Part shown: one piece after another, positions 35,002-43,370 of the stretch | How the letters are laid out: the number at the start of each line of letters is the position of its first letter | Numbering within the stretch: the first letter of the stretch is position 1 | DNA from: an uncultured Bacteroidia bacterium | GTDB lineage: Bacteria > Bacteroidota > Bacteroidia > Bacteroidales > F082 | Length of the DNA: 64,000 nucleotides | Reading direction: 5' to 3' | Assembly: GCA_902801465.1 (NCBI GenBank) | Contig: CADCIH010000015.1 | Span: 1-64,000 of the forward strand | The notes under the pieces: model-generated | What the model saw: only the letters and a program-made list of their open reading frames with translations | Told to the model about the DNA's origin: nothing | Databases searched by the model: none | Position numbers and translations under genes: made by a program

Positions 35002-36303
35002 ATGAAAAAACATACACCTAAAGGACTGATTTTAACGGCGTTGATGATGTTTTTCTGCGTGATGTCATTCGCCCAGTCCAACGTGGACTCTCCTTATTCG
35101 ATGTTTGGCCTTGGTCAGGTCCGTGACAAGACCATGAACACCCGTCTCAGAGGGATGGGTGGTGTGGCCAATGCCATGTGGGACAAATCCATGGTCAACC
35201 CAGGCAATCCTGCCTCATACGCGATGGTTGACACATTGGCGTTCCTGTTCGATGCGGGTATCTATGCCAAGTCATCCACATTCAGCACTTCGACCCTTTC
35301 TGAGACGGCAGCTTGCGCGTCGCTCGATTATGTAACCATGGGATTTGCCCTTACCAACTGGTGGAAAATGGCCCTTGGCGCCCAACCTTACAGCAATGTG
35401 GGATACAATATCGTAACCACGTTCAACGACCCTCAGGTGGGCAACTGCGCTGAGCTCTTCCAGGGCGAAGGGGGCTTGAACCAGGCCTTCTGGGGCAATG
35501 CCTTCCGCATAGGAAAGCATTTCTCGGTGGGTGTCAACGCCAGCTATGTGTTTGGCGACAGTAAATCCACCACCACCCTTGCCTTTCCTGACTCCACCTA
35601 TATTATATGCTCTCGTCGGAGCCGTGACATCATGACACGTTCGTTCATGTTCGACTATGGCCTGATGTATCAAGGCAACCTCAGCAAAGACATGGTCTTG
35701 ACCGTGGGTGCTACCTATAATCAGAAGATCAATTTACATGGCATCCAGACCACCTTCATCCGTACCATCGAAGCCGACGATATTGAGAGCCTATCCACCT
35801 CGACCGAGTATTTGATCGACACCATCGCCTTTAGCCGTGACAAGAACGCCAGCTATGCCATGCCTCATGCCTTTGGCTTTGGGGTGGCTTTGCAAAAGAC
35901 CAACCATTGGAAGTTGGGCGCCGATTTCAACTGGTCGCAATGGAGCACCTTCGCTCGCAATGGCGTCAACGAAGGTCTTCAGGATGCCTGGAATGTCGCC
36001 GTCGGCGGTGAGTTCTTGCCTTCGTCAACTTCCATTTCGGGTTATTGGACCCGAGTCTCCTACCGTCTCGGCGGTTTCTATGGCCAGACCTGCCTTAACA
36101 TTAACGGGAACTCTATCAACAAGATGGGTCTTACCGCAGGCATGAGTCTCCCCGTGCCGAGGTCGATGTCGAAGGTGGAGCTGGGCATCGAGGTGGGAAA
36201 TTGTGGCACGAAATCTGATAACCTCATCAAGGAAAGCTACGTCAACTTAACCGTTGGCTTATCCATTTTTGAACGTTGGTTCGTGAAACGGAAGTACAAA
36301 TAA
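35002..36303 (+). CDS. Predicted outer-membrane beta-barrel protein (FadL/OmpP1-like)
   Basis: A 433-residue exported protein. The signal peptide (MKKHTPKGLILTALMMFFCV, cut near SFAQ) is followed by SPYSMFGLGQVRDK and RGMGGVANAM, a pattern typical of FadL/OmpP1-type barrels in Bacteroidetes, where asymmetric N-terminal text gives way to alternating beta strands (FALTNWWKMALGAQPYSNVG, FSVGVNASYVFG, WKLGADFNWSQWS). The substrate cannot be told; hydrophobic compounds are usual for the family. ATG at 35002 is chosen because it starts the signal peptide and follows a promoter-like motif. The TPR protein gene follows after 29 nt. Confidence 0.75.
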   Translation: MKKHTPKGLILTALMMFFCVMSFAQSNVDSPYSMFGLGQVRDKTMNTRLRGMGGVANAMWDKSMVNPGNPASYAMVDTLAFLFDAGIYAKSSTFSTSTLSETAACASLDYVTMGFALTNWWKMALGAQPYSNVGYNIVTTFNDPQVGNCAELFQGEGGLNQAFWGNAFRIGKHFSVGVNASYVFGDSKSTTTLAFPDSTYIICSRRSRDIMTRSFMFDYGLMYQGNLSKDMVLTVGATYNQKINLHGIQTTFIRTIEADDIESLSTSTEYLIDTIAFSRDKNASYAMPHAFGFGVALQKTNHWKLGADFNWSQWSTFARNGVNEGLQDAWNVAVGGEFLPSSTSISGYWTRVSYRLGGFYGQTCLNINGNSINKMGLTAGMSLPVPRSMSKVELGIEVGNCGTKSDNLIKESYVNLTVGLSIFERWFVKRKYK

Positions 36304-36332
36304 GAAAGTTAAACCATAAAAATACAAAAGCG

Positions 36333-37787
36333 ATGAAAACGAAGAAATTTGCAATCCTGGCCATTTTGATTGGAATGGCAGTCAGCGTTTCCGCACAGGA
36401 CTTTATCGAACCGAAATATGGTGCCGACAGCGCCAACTGCGTCACCAAGCTTTCGATCTACCGTGAGTACTACAAACAGTGGGAAGCTGCCAAATTCTCC
36501 CCCGAGGCCGTTAACAACGAAATGATTTCCGCTTGGCGTGAAGTGTTCCTCACGGGTCCTCGTGCCAGTCAGTACACCTACACCAACGGTGAGAAGATCC
36601 TGGATTACCTGATTCGCAAGAACCCCAAGGATAAGGATGCATACATCGACACACTTTGCATGTTGATGGACGCCCGCGCCAAATACTTCCCGACCGATCC
36701 CAAGACGGGCGGTTCACAGGTGGCCAACATCATGGGTCGCAAGGGCCTCTTGATCTACACCTATAACAAAAACCGTTACGAAGAGGCTTACAACGTGCTG
36801 AAAGACGCTGTCGCCCTCGATCCTTCGCAGCTGCAAGGCGCCTATATCGATGCCTATTTCAAGGCTACCATCGACATGGTGAACAACGGCAAGGAAGAAA
36901 AGATGACCATCATCAATGTCTATCAGGAACTCTCCGAAGTGGTTGACGCCAACATCAAGGTCCTGGCCGAGAACGAGTCACAATTACAGGAAGCCAAGGC
37001 TACCGCTGAGGAATCGGGTGATACCGACGCCGTGGCAGGTTTCGACAAACAGATTGAGAAGAACGAGAAGTCGATCGACATCAACAAAGGTGTGAAGAAC
37101 AACCTCGACAACCTCTTCCAACCTTATGCCTCCTGCGAAGACCTGATCAAGGTGTTCACCGCCAAGATGGCTGAGACTCCCGACGACGTGAACCTGCTGA
37201 AGCGCATCACCACCATCCTTGATAAGAAGGACTGCACCGATTCGAAGCTCTTCCTCGATGCCAGTAAGAATCTTTATGAACTGGAACCCAGCCCGGAAGC
37301 TGCTTATAACATCGGCGTGAAGCTCTTCAAGGAAGGAAAGAACGGTGAGGCTGCCAGGTATTTCGAGGAAGCCACTTCGGCCGACAACAACGACCGTGTG
37401 TTCAGAGCCTACAGAAACCTGGCTTACTGCTATCTGAACACCAACAGCTTCGGCAAGTGCCGCGACGCTGCCCGTAGAGCCGCTACCGTCGACCCGACCT
37501 CCGGCGAGCCTTATATCATCATCGGACTGGCTTATGCCGCTTCGGCTAACTCACTCTCAGATTCAAAGTTCGGTGGCAAGGAAGTTTACTGGGTGGCCGT
37601 CGACAAGTTCGCCAAAGCCAAGCAACTGGATCCTTCGGTGGCTGGCCGTGCCAACGATCTGATCAGATCCTATTCGCAGCACTTCCCGTCAACCGAGACC
37701 ATCTTCTTCAACGACTATGCCGAAGGTCAATCCTTTACCGTAGGCGGCTGGATCAATGAAACCACGACCATCAGAGCCTCGAAGTAA
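36333..37787 (+). CDS. Exported TPR-repeat protein
   Basis: A 484-residue protein with a signal peptide (MKTKKFAILAILIGMAVSVSA), then helical text with tetratricopeptide repeats. Likely TPR units are seen around YEEAYNVLKDAVALDPSQ, EAAYNIGVKLFKEGKNGEAA and RAYRNLAYCYLNTNSFGKC...AATVDPTSGEPYIIIGLAY. A coiled-coil insert rich in Glu and Lys occurs near residues 195-245. It is probably a periplasmic or outer-membrane scaffold; the partner is unknown. The next gene, lptC, begins 32 nt inside its end. The order TPR-lptC-CorC-PpiD is one I associate with Bacteroidetes. Confidence 0.82.
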   Translation: MKTKKFAILAILIGMAVSVSAQDFIEPKYGADSANCVTKLSIYREYYKQWEAAKFSPEAVNNEMISAWREVFLTGPRASQYTYTNGEKILDYLIRKNPKDKDAYIDTLCMLMDARAKYFPTDPKTGGSQVANIMGRKGLLIYTYNKNRYEEAYNVLKDAVALDPSQLQGAYIDAYFKATIDMVNNGKEEKMTIINVYQELSEVVDANIKVLAENESQLQEAKATAEESGDTDAVAGFDKQIEKNEKSIDINKGVKNNLDNLFQPYASCEDLIKVFTAKMAETPDDVNLLKRITTILDKKDCTDSKLFLDASKNLYELEPSPEAAYNIGVKLFKEGKNGEAARYFEEATSADNNDRVFRAYRNLAYCYLNTNSFGKCRDAARRAATVDPTSGEPYIIIGLAYAASANSLSDSKFGGKEVYWVAVDKFAKAKQLDPSVAGRANDLIRSYSQHFPSTETIFFNDYAEGQSFTVGGWINETTTIRASK

Positions 37788-38340
37788 TAAACCAGCCGGG
37801 TTTATCATCTGCAACATCACAGCCTTCTTGGCTGTGATGTTGTTTTCGTGTGGCAACCCCACCTCGGTGATCCAACAACTGGCCTCCGACGATACCCTGT
37901 CGGGCATCGTCGCGTATGATATTGTGTTTTATCGCAGCGACTCGGGCAGGGTACAGGTGGAAGTTACCGCCCCGATGATGTCGCGGCAAGGAGACGACTC
38001 CAGCTTTCTGGAGTTTCCCCAGGGATTCCAAGCCCGCATCTTCGACAACAACCATCGCGTCACTTCCGAGATCAGCGCTGACTATGGCATCAACCACACC
38101 GATATCAAGATGGTGGAAGCCATAGGCAACGTCAAGGTTGAGAACCAACAGAACGGACAAAGCCTTTATTCCGATAAACTCTATTGGTATCAAGACACCA
38201 AGATGATCTATTCCCGTTCCAAAGTCAGGATTATCATGCCCGACAAGGACATTACAGGCGACAGCCTTGAGGCATACGAGAACTTTGACGCCTATACCAT
38301 CTTCAACGGTAAGGCGACTTTTGAGGTGGAGGACAATTGA
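37756..38340 (+). CDS. lptC: LPS export protein LptC (lipoprotein form)
   Basis: A 194-residue periplasmic LPS-transport component. The N-terminus has a short charged stretch, a hydrophobic helix and a lipobox (LFSC at about residue 32), as in Bacteroidetes LptC lipoproteins. The jellyroll domain shows GIVAYDIVFYRSDSGRVQVE, FPQGFQARIFD, VTSEISADYGI and VKVENQQNGQSLYSDKLYW, typical of the LptA/LptC fold in which strands repeat YD/S-D-K patterns. It bridges LptBFG to LptA. It overlaps the TPR gene by 32 nt and ends one base before the CorC-like gene's ATG. Confidence 0.85.
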   Translation: MKPRPSEPRSNKPAGFIICNITAFLAVMLFSCGNPTSVIQQLASDDTLSGIVAYDIVFYRSDSGRVQVEVTAPMMSRQGDDSSFLEFPQGFQARIFDNNHRVTSEISADYGINHTDIKMVEAIGNVKVENQQNGQSLYSDKLYWYQDTKMIYSRSKVRIIMPDKDITGDSLEAYENFDAYTIFNGKATFEVEDN

Positions 38341-38341
38341 G

Positions 38342-39622
38342 ATGGGAACGTGGATTGTAGTGGTGATCACACTGTTTTTCTCTGCCATGTTCTCGGGGCT
38401 GGAGATTGCCTTCAACAGCACCAATAGGCTGCAACTTGAAGTCGATCTGAAGAAAAACCGTTTCTCGGCTAAGATCATCAGACTGTTTTTTCAAAACCAG
38501 TCCCGCTTCATCACTTCCTTGTTGATAGGGAACAACATTGCCAATGTCATTTATGGCATCGCCATCGCGATATTGTTGCGTCCTTTTGTGCTTTGGATGC
38601 TCCCTGCGGCACTCGAGGTGGAGTTCGTCATCCTGCTCCTCCAATCGGTCTTCTCCACGTTGATTGTATTGGTCCTGGCCGAGTTCCTTCCCAAAGTGCT
38701 CTTCCGCCTTAATCCCAATGGCATCCTTTCGTTTTTTGCCTTGCCAACCTTCGTGTTGTATTGCTTGCTGTATCCGCTCACGCTACTTTACTCGGGCATC
38801 GCCAACCTGATTATCCGCATTGTGTTCGGCATGAAGGTTGACCAACAACAATATCGCATCAGCACGGTCGACTTCGATGATTACATAACGGAGTATGCAG
38901 ACCCTGACGAGGCCGATGAGGATGTGCAGCAGGAGATTCAACTGTTCCAGAACGCCATGGAGTTCCGTTCGGTGAAGTTACGCGAGTGTATGGGTCCCCG
39001 CAATGAGATCGAATCAGTGAAACTGACCGACGACCTCTATTTTGTGAAGGACCGTTTTGAGGAGACGAAGCATTCCAAGCTAATCGTCTATTCCGACAGT
39101 ATCGACAATATCGTGGGTTACATCCATCTTAATGATGTGGTCAACGCCATCGCCCATCATCACGACAACACTATTTCGGATCTGGTCAGGCCGATCGACT
39201 TTTTCCCTGAAACCTATACCGCCGACCGATTGTTGCGTCATTTCATCCAGAAACACCAAGGCGTGGCGGTGGTGGTGGATGAGTTTGGCGGCACCTCGGG
39301 CATTGTCACCATGGAGGATGTGATGGAAGAGATCTTCGGTGAGATTGAAGATGAGTACGACGAGGAGGAAGAGACCGAAAAAGTGGTCAAGGACGATACC
39401 TATGTGTTCTCGGCCCGACTAGAGATAGACTACCTCAACGAGACCTATAAACTCGATCTGCCTGTGTCGGACGACTACGAGACATTGGCGGGGATGGTGC
39501 TTCACTATTACGAGAATATCCCTGAGACTGGTGAGGAATTGACCATCGGACACTACAGAATCAAGGTATTGAAGGCCACCGATATGAAGCTGGAAGAGCT
39601 TGAATTAAAGCGTGTTGAGTGA
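38342..39622 (+). CDS. CorC/HlyC-type CNNM protein (DUF21-CBS-CorC_HlyC)
   Basis: A 426-residue membrane protein of the hemolysin-C/CNNM family, linked in other bacteria to Mg2+ or cobalt efflux. Three to four hydrophobic helices (DUF21 domain, about 1-170) begin with FFSAMFSGLEIAFNSTNRLQ; a CBS pair follows (SKLIVYSDSIDNIVGYIHLND, KHQGVAVVVDEFGGTSGIVT), and an acidic stretch precedes the CorC_HlyC domain (ARLEIDYLNE...YETLAGMVLHY). The ATG at 38342 lies one base after the lptC stop. A weak stem-loop follows at 39639. Confidence 0.9.
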   Translation: MGTWIVVVITLFFSAMFSGLEIAFNSTNRLQLEVDLKKNRFSAKIIRLFFQNQSRFITSLLIGNNIANVIYGIAIAILLRPFVLWMLPAALEVEFVILLLQSVFSTLIVLVLAEFLPKVLFRLNPNGILSFFALPTFVLYCLLYPLTLLYSGIANLIIRIVFGMKVDQQQYRISTVDFDDYITEYADPDEADEDVQQEIQLFQNAMEFRSVKLRECMGPRNEIESVKLTDDLYFVKDRFEETKHSKLIVYSDSIDNIVGYIHLNDVVNAIAHHHDNTISDLVRPIDFFPETYTADRLLRHFIQKHQGVAVVVDEFGGTSGIVTMEDVMEEIFGEIEDEYDEEEETEKVVKDDTYVFSARLEIDYLNETYKLDLPVSDDYETLAGMVLHYYENIPETGEELTIGHYRIKVLKATDMKLEELELKRVE

Positions 39623-39638
39623 TTTGTTAAAATAAAGT

Positions 39639-39664
39639 TTTTCAATTCTTACGTAGATTGAAAA
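39639..39664 (+). terminator. Weak stem-loop after the CorC-like gene
   Basis: TTTTCAAT and ATTGAAAA form an 8-bp AT-rich stem with a 10-nt loop, followed by CCTTTTAC. It may act as a partial terminator before the ppiD promoter. Confidence 0.35.
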
Positions 39665-39672
39665 CCTTTTAC

Positions 39673-39680
39673 TAAATTTG
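39673..39680 (+). promoter_or_regulatory. -7 promoter element for the PpiD-like gene
   Basis: TAAATTTG, exact TAnnTTTG, 45 nt before the ATG. Confidence 0.6.
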
Positions 39681-39725
39681 CAGGCTCAAATTTTGGATAA
39701 ATATTTTTAATTATAGATAAGCATT

Positions 39726-41513
39726 ATGGCAGCAATTGAAAAAATTAGAAAGCGTTCAGGATTGTTGATCGCAATCATCGGTCTTGCACTGTTGGCATTT
39801 GTCCTGCAGGACCTTTTCCAGAGCACTGGCAGACACCGCGAGTACAACGTGGCCGTCGTTGATGGAGAGAAGATCCCGTACAAAGACTTTGAGGATTTGA
39901 AAAACAGGAATCTGGAAAACATGAAAAGGAGCTATGGCACCAACCTCACCTCGTCACAGACCTACAGCATTTATAACAGCACGCTTGAGCAGATGATCAA
40001 GGATCACATCATGACCAAGGAGTTTGATGCCGTCGGTATGACTGTGACCCCTGATGAGCTTTACGATCAGTTCGTCGGTGATGAACCGCACGAATGGGTG
40101 GCTCAGAACTTCTCAGATCCCAACGGCAACTTCGACCGCGAGTACCTCCAGAGCTATATGCAGAACCTCGAGAGCGCCCCGATCGAATATCGTAGCCAAT
40201 GGGTCGATTTCGAGAATGCCGTCAAGCAGAACCGTCTCGAGACCAAATTCGACAACCTGGTGAAGGCCTCTTTCTTCCTTCCCACCCGTTTGGCTCAGAA
40301 GTATTATGAGAGCAAGAACGACAGAGCCTCAGCCGAGGTCGTTGCCTTGCGCTATTCATCCATCCCCGATTCAACGGTGGTCGTCACTGATCAGGACAAC
40401 AAGAAATACTACGAGGAAAACAAATACCGCTTCGAGACCGACGAGACCCGCGGCATCGAGTATGTGGTGTTCGAAATCAATCCTTCGGCTGCTGATGAGC
40501 AAGATGCCATTCAGTACGTTGAAAGCATGAAGGAAGATTTCACCAACACCGAGAACCCGATCAACTATGTGAACGCCAACTCTGATTTGCGTTACGACAG
40601 CACTTGGCTCGGCCGTCCCGATGTTCCCGCTGTTGTCGAGGACATGCTCTTCGCTTCAGAGAACGAGCCTGGCTTTGTCTATGGTCCTTATTTCGATGAG
40701 AATTCCTACAACATCATTCGTTTGATTGACCGCCAGGTGATCGAGGATTCACTGATGGTTCGCGTGGCCATCCTGCGCCATGAGCTCTCAGCTAGCACCA
40801 AGACTTATCAGGATGTGTTTGCTCAGGCTAACAAATTCGTCACCGAGAACCGTACCTACGACCAATTCAACGCCGCCATCGAGGAACAAGGCATGACCAA
40901 GCGTAGCCAGCCGAGACTGACCGCTTCCACCTATCAGATTGCCGGTATCGACAACCCGCGCCAGATTGTGCGCTGGGCCTTCGAAGACAAGACCAAGGTT
41001 GGTGATGTGTCATCGATCTTCGAGCTCGACAACATGTTTGTCGTGGCTGCTTTGACCGAGATCGTTCCTGAAGGATATGCTCCTATCGAGAAGATTGCTG
41101 AGCAGAGCAAGTATGCCATCATGAACATGAAGAAGGGTGAGGTTGCCGTTGACCGCATGAAGGCCTGTGGCACCGATTACGATCGCATGGTGAACGAGTT
41201 GGGTGCCGAGAGCACCATCGTGAGCGACATCACCATGGAAAGCCGTTCCGTTGGCAACTTCGGCATTGAGTCGGATGTGATTGGTATCATCCTTGGCATG
41301 AAGGAAGGCCAGGTCGTCGGTCCCATCGCTGGCAACAGCAGCGCTTTCGTGATTAAGAACGTCATGCACGAGGCTCCCGCCACTACCACCGATTTCAGCA
41401 ACATTGTCAGGGAGAAGAAAGCCCAGTTCGACAATAAGGTGTTTGGCGGCGGCATCTACAATGCCCTCCGCAACAAAGCCGATATCGAGGACAACAGAGT
41501 GCTGTTCTATTAA
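39726..41513 (+). CDS. ppiD: PpiD-like periplasmic chaperone lacking the parvulin domain
   Basis: A 595-residue membrane-anchored protein. The N-terminus (IEKIRKRSGLLIAIIGLALL, one helix) and the SurA_N-like region (YNVAVVDGEKIPYKDFE, LEQMIKDHIMTKEFDAVGM) fit PpiD of Bacteroidetes. Those are usually about 710 residues with a ~110-residue parvulin domain in the middle. Here the flanking regions join directly near residues 338-356 (RQVIEDSLMVRVAILRHELS), with no parvulin motifs. The loss leaves the chaperone arms and anchor but no peptidyl-prolyl isomerase. The frame is intact and codon use is normal, so the short form appears to be real. It follows the CorC-like gene and ends in a large inverted repeat shared with the convergent dipeptidase gene. 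Confidence 0.82.
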   Translation: MAAIEKIRKRSGLLIAIIGLALLAFVLQDLFQSTGRHREYNVAVVDGEKIPYKDFEDLKNRNLENMKRSYGTNLTSSQTYSIYNSTLEQMIKDHIMTKEFDAVGMTVTPDELYDQFVGDEPHEWVAQNFSDPNGNFDREYLQSYMQNLESAPIEYRSQWVDFENAVKQNRLETKFDNLVKASFFLPTRLAQKYYESKNDRASAEVVALRYSSIPDSTVVVTDQDNKKYYEENKYRFETDETRGIEYVVFEINPSAADEQDAIQYVESMKEDFTNTENPINYVNANSDLRYDSTWLGRPDVPAVVEDMLFASENEPGFVYGPYFDENSYNIIRLIDRQVIEDSLMVRVAILRHELSASTKTYQDVFAQANKFVTENRTYDQFNAAIEEQGMTKRSQPRLTASTYQIAGIDNPRQIVRWAFEDKTKVGDVSSIFELDNMFVVAALTEIVPEGYAPIEKIAEQSKYAIMNMKKGEVAVDRMKACGTDYDRMVNELGAESTIVSDITMESRSVGNFGIESDVIGIILGMKEGQVVGPIAGNSSAFVIKNVMHEAPATTTDFSNIVREKKAQFDNKVFGGGIYNALRNKADIEDNRVLFY

Positions 41514-41626
41514 ACGGAGAACGGAAAACGGAAAACGGAAAGTTTCCATTAATGCGAAAGGGCGCAGCTGGTTTTCAGTCGCGCCCTTTCGTTTAAAATG
41601 CAGTTTTCCGTTTTCCGTTCTCCGTT
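41513..41626. repeat. Extended inverted repeat / bidirectional terminator with ACGGAAA tandem units
   Basis: Arms of 23 nt (41513-41535 and 41604-41626) made of ACGGAAA/ACGGAGA units are perfect reverse complements. Inside them a second perfect 11-bp stem (CGAAAGGGCGC 41555-41565, GCGCCCTTTCG 41581-41591) has a 15-nt loop. The element fills the gap between the convergent ppiD and dipeptidase genes and probably ends both transcripts. Confidence 0.75.
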
Positions 41627-41635
41627 TTCCGTTCC

Positions 41636-43240
41636 TCAGAATCCCATCCCGAACCAGTACCAGAACTGGGTTTCCATCTCTTTCCAAGTCTGTCGGGCGG
41701 CTGCGGCGAAGTCCTTGGTGTATTGGTTGAGCACTTTAGTGGCTTCGTCTTTTTTGCCGTCGTTGAGCAAGGCTTGGGCTTTTTGTTCCACAGCGGGAAT
41801 CTCTTCAAAGGCTTTGTCTTCGAGGCGCTTGGCGTTGCCCATCAAGACAGGTTTGGTGCGTCCCCATTGGACCGTGGCGAGTTTGTTGGCTCTACGGTAA
41901 TCCCAGAGCCATGACTCTTCGCGATAGCGGAGCTGGCCGCATTTGTCGAATCCTTCGGGCAGGGTGGTCGAGCCAGAGAAGATGGGGATGCGGGGGCTTT
42001 GTCCCGGGTTGTCGCAGGCCATCCAGCAGATGGCACCGATCTCGTCGGGCACCCAGCTACGGCATTGGATGATGTGATGATAGCTGCTCCACGCCACGGC
42101 CACGGTACGTTGGAACTTCACGGTCTCAGGAGCGAGGAAGTTCAAGGTGTTTTGCATGGTGCCGTTCATCCAGGGGTTGGCGATGGGGCTGATGATGGTG
42201 TCGTTGACCACGGTGCCGTCGTCCTGGCGTTTGCGGGTCACCATCTTGATGTTGCGGGTCATGTCCATGTCGGTGCCTTCGTAGGTGCTGCGGAAGAGTT
42301 CCATCACCTTGCGGACGTCCACATTCTCATCGGGTTTCACTGAGAAAGGCAGTTCGGGCATGTCTTGGTTGAGGTTCAGAGAGGGAGCCAGTTGGCTGAG
42401 GATGAAGAATTCGCGGTCGCTGTAGTTCTTCCCGCCTCCGTAGTCGGAGCGGAAGGCTTTCCAGAAGACGAAATCGCCTTCGCCGTCCCAGAGGCCGTAT
42501 TTCTTGGCCACCTGTTCGCAGTTGTCGGAGCAGTAGAAGTCCTTGCTCTTGCGTTCCAGCTTGCCGATGCGGGCGATGTTGGCGCTGACGCCCACCTCGT
42601 CGTCGGGGATGCGTTTGGCAGCCCACACGCCGCCGATCTTGTCGGGACCTTCGCCGAGGATCTCCATCTGCCAGACCTCGTTCTTGTCAGCGATGGTGAT
42701 GCACTCTCCACCGTCGCCGTAGCCGTATTCCTTCACGAGCTTGCCGATGAGCTGGATGGCGTCGCGGGCGTTGTCGCAGCGCATCAAGGCCACACGTTCC
42801 AGTTCCTCGATCAAGAACATTCCGTCTTCATTAACTAAGGTGTCTGGGCCTGAGAAGGTTGTCTCACCAATGGCTAACTGTTTCTCGTTGAGGCAGGGAT
42901 AGGCCGTGTTGAGGTAGGCGTAGGTGTGTTCCACTTGTGGAATCTCACCGGCGAGTTTCACCTTGCGGTTGTCGAAGGGGTCTTCGGTGTGCATGGTGCC
43001 TTTATACACCTTGTGCATCTCACCTTTCTCATGGTCGGCGGAGGCTTCCCAGCGCATCCAGGTGCGGTAGCGGCCGTCGCAGGTGTGTGAGGTGATGACG
43101 GAGCCGTCGGTGGAGGCTTTTTTGCCCACCATGATGCTGGTGCAGTTGGCTCCAACCAGTTGTTCTTGGTCTTCCTGGGCTTTTACATTGAAGCCTATCA
43201 ACAGAAGACCTGCTAAGAGTAGTGATTTGAGTTTGAACAT
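41636..43240 (-). CDS. Secreted C69-family dipeptidase (PepD/U34-like)
   Basis: A 534-residue exported peptidase. The signal peptide ends near NVKAQ; the N-terminal-nucleophile cysteine is in GANCTSIMVGKKASTDGSV, where autoprocessing would expose Cys. Further family text: HTCDGRYRTWMRW, LNEKQLAIGETTFSGPD, GYGDGGECITIADKNEVWQ and the late block AWSSYHHIIQCR. C69 enzymes release dipeptides; in anaerobic gut bacteria these feed amino-acid fermentation, which suits the neighbouring tryptophanase on the opposite strand. It is transcribed alone from a promoter 43 nt upstream of the start. Confidence 0.9.
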   Translation of the reverse strand: MFKLKSLLLAGLLLIGFNVKAQEDQEQLVGANCTSIMVGKKASTDGSVITSHTCDGRYRTWMRWEASADHEKGEMHKVYKGTMHTEDPFDNRKVKLAGEIPQVEHTYAYLNTAYPCLNEKQLAIGETTFSGPDTLVNEDGMFLIEELERVALMRCDNARDAIQLIGKLVKEYGYGDGGECITIADKNEVWQMEILGEGPDKIGGVWAAKRIPDDEVGVSANIARIGKLERKSKDFYCSDNCEQVAKKYGLWDGEGDFVFWKAFRSDYGGGKNYSDREFFILSQLAPSLNLNQDMPELPFSVKPDENVDVRKVMELFRSTYEGTDMDMTRNIKMVTRKRQDDGTVVNDTIISPIANPWMNGTMQNTLNFLAPETVKFQRTVAVAWSSYHHIIQCRSWVPDEIGAICWMACDNPGQSPRIPIFSGSTTLPEGFDKCGQLRYREESWLWDYRRANKLATVQWGRTKPVLMGNAKRLEDKAFEEIPAVEQKAQALLNDGKKDEATKVLNQYTKDFAAAARQTWKEMETQFWYWFGMGF

Positions 43241-43283
43241 TGTGATTTAATTAATGATATTTCATATTTTGGAATTGAGGTTT

Positions 43284-43291
43284 CAAAGATA
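43284..43291 (-). promoter_or_regulatory. -7 promoter element for the C69 dipeptidase
   Basis: Reverse strand TATCTTTG, exact consensus, 43 nt before the ATG. Confidence 0.6.
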
Positions 43292-43324
43292 AAAAGAAAA
43301 TGCTTGTAGCATGATAAAATTTTG

Positions 43325-43332
43325 TATCTTTG
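43325..43332 (+). promoter_or_regulatory. -7 promoter element for tnaA
   Basis: TATCTTTG, exact consensus, 38 nt before the tnaA ATG. Confidence 0.65.
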
Positions 43333-43370
43333 TGAAAAATCTAACAAATAATTATTAATACAATAATAAT

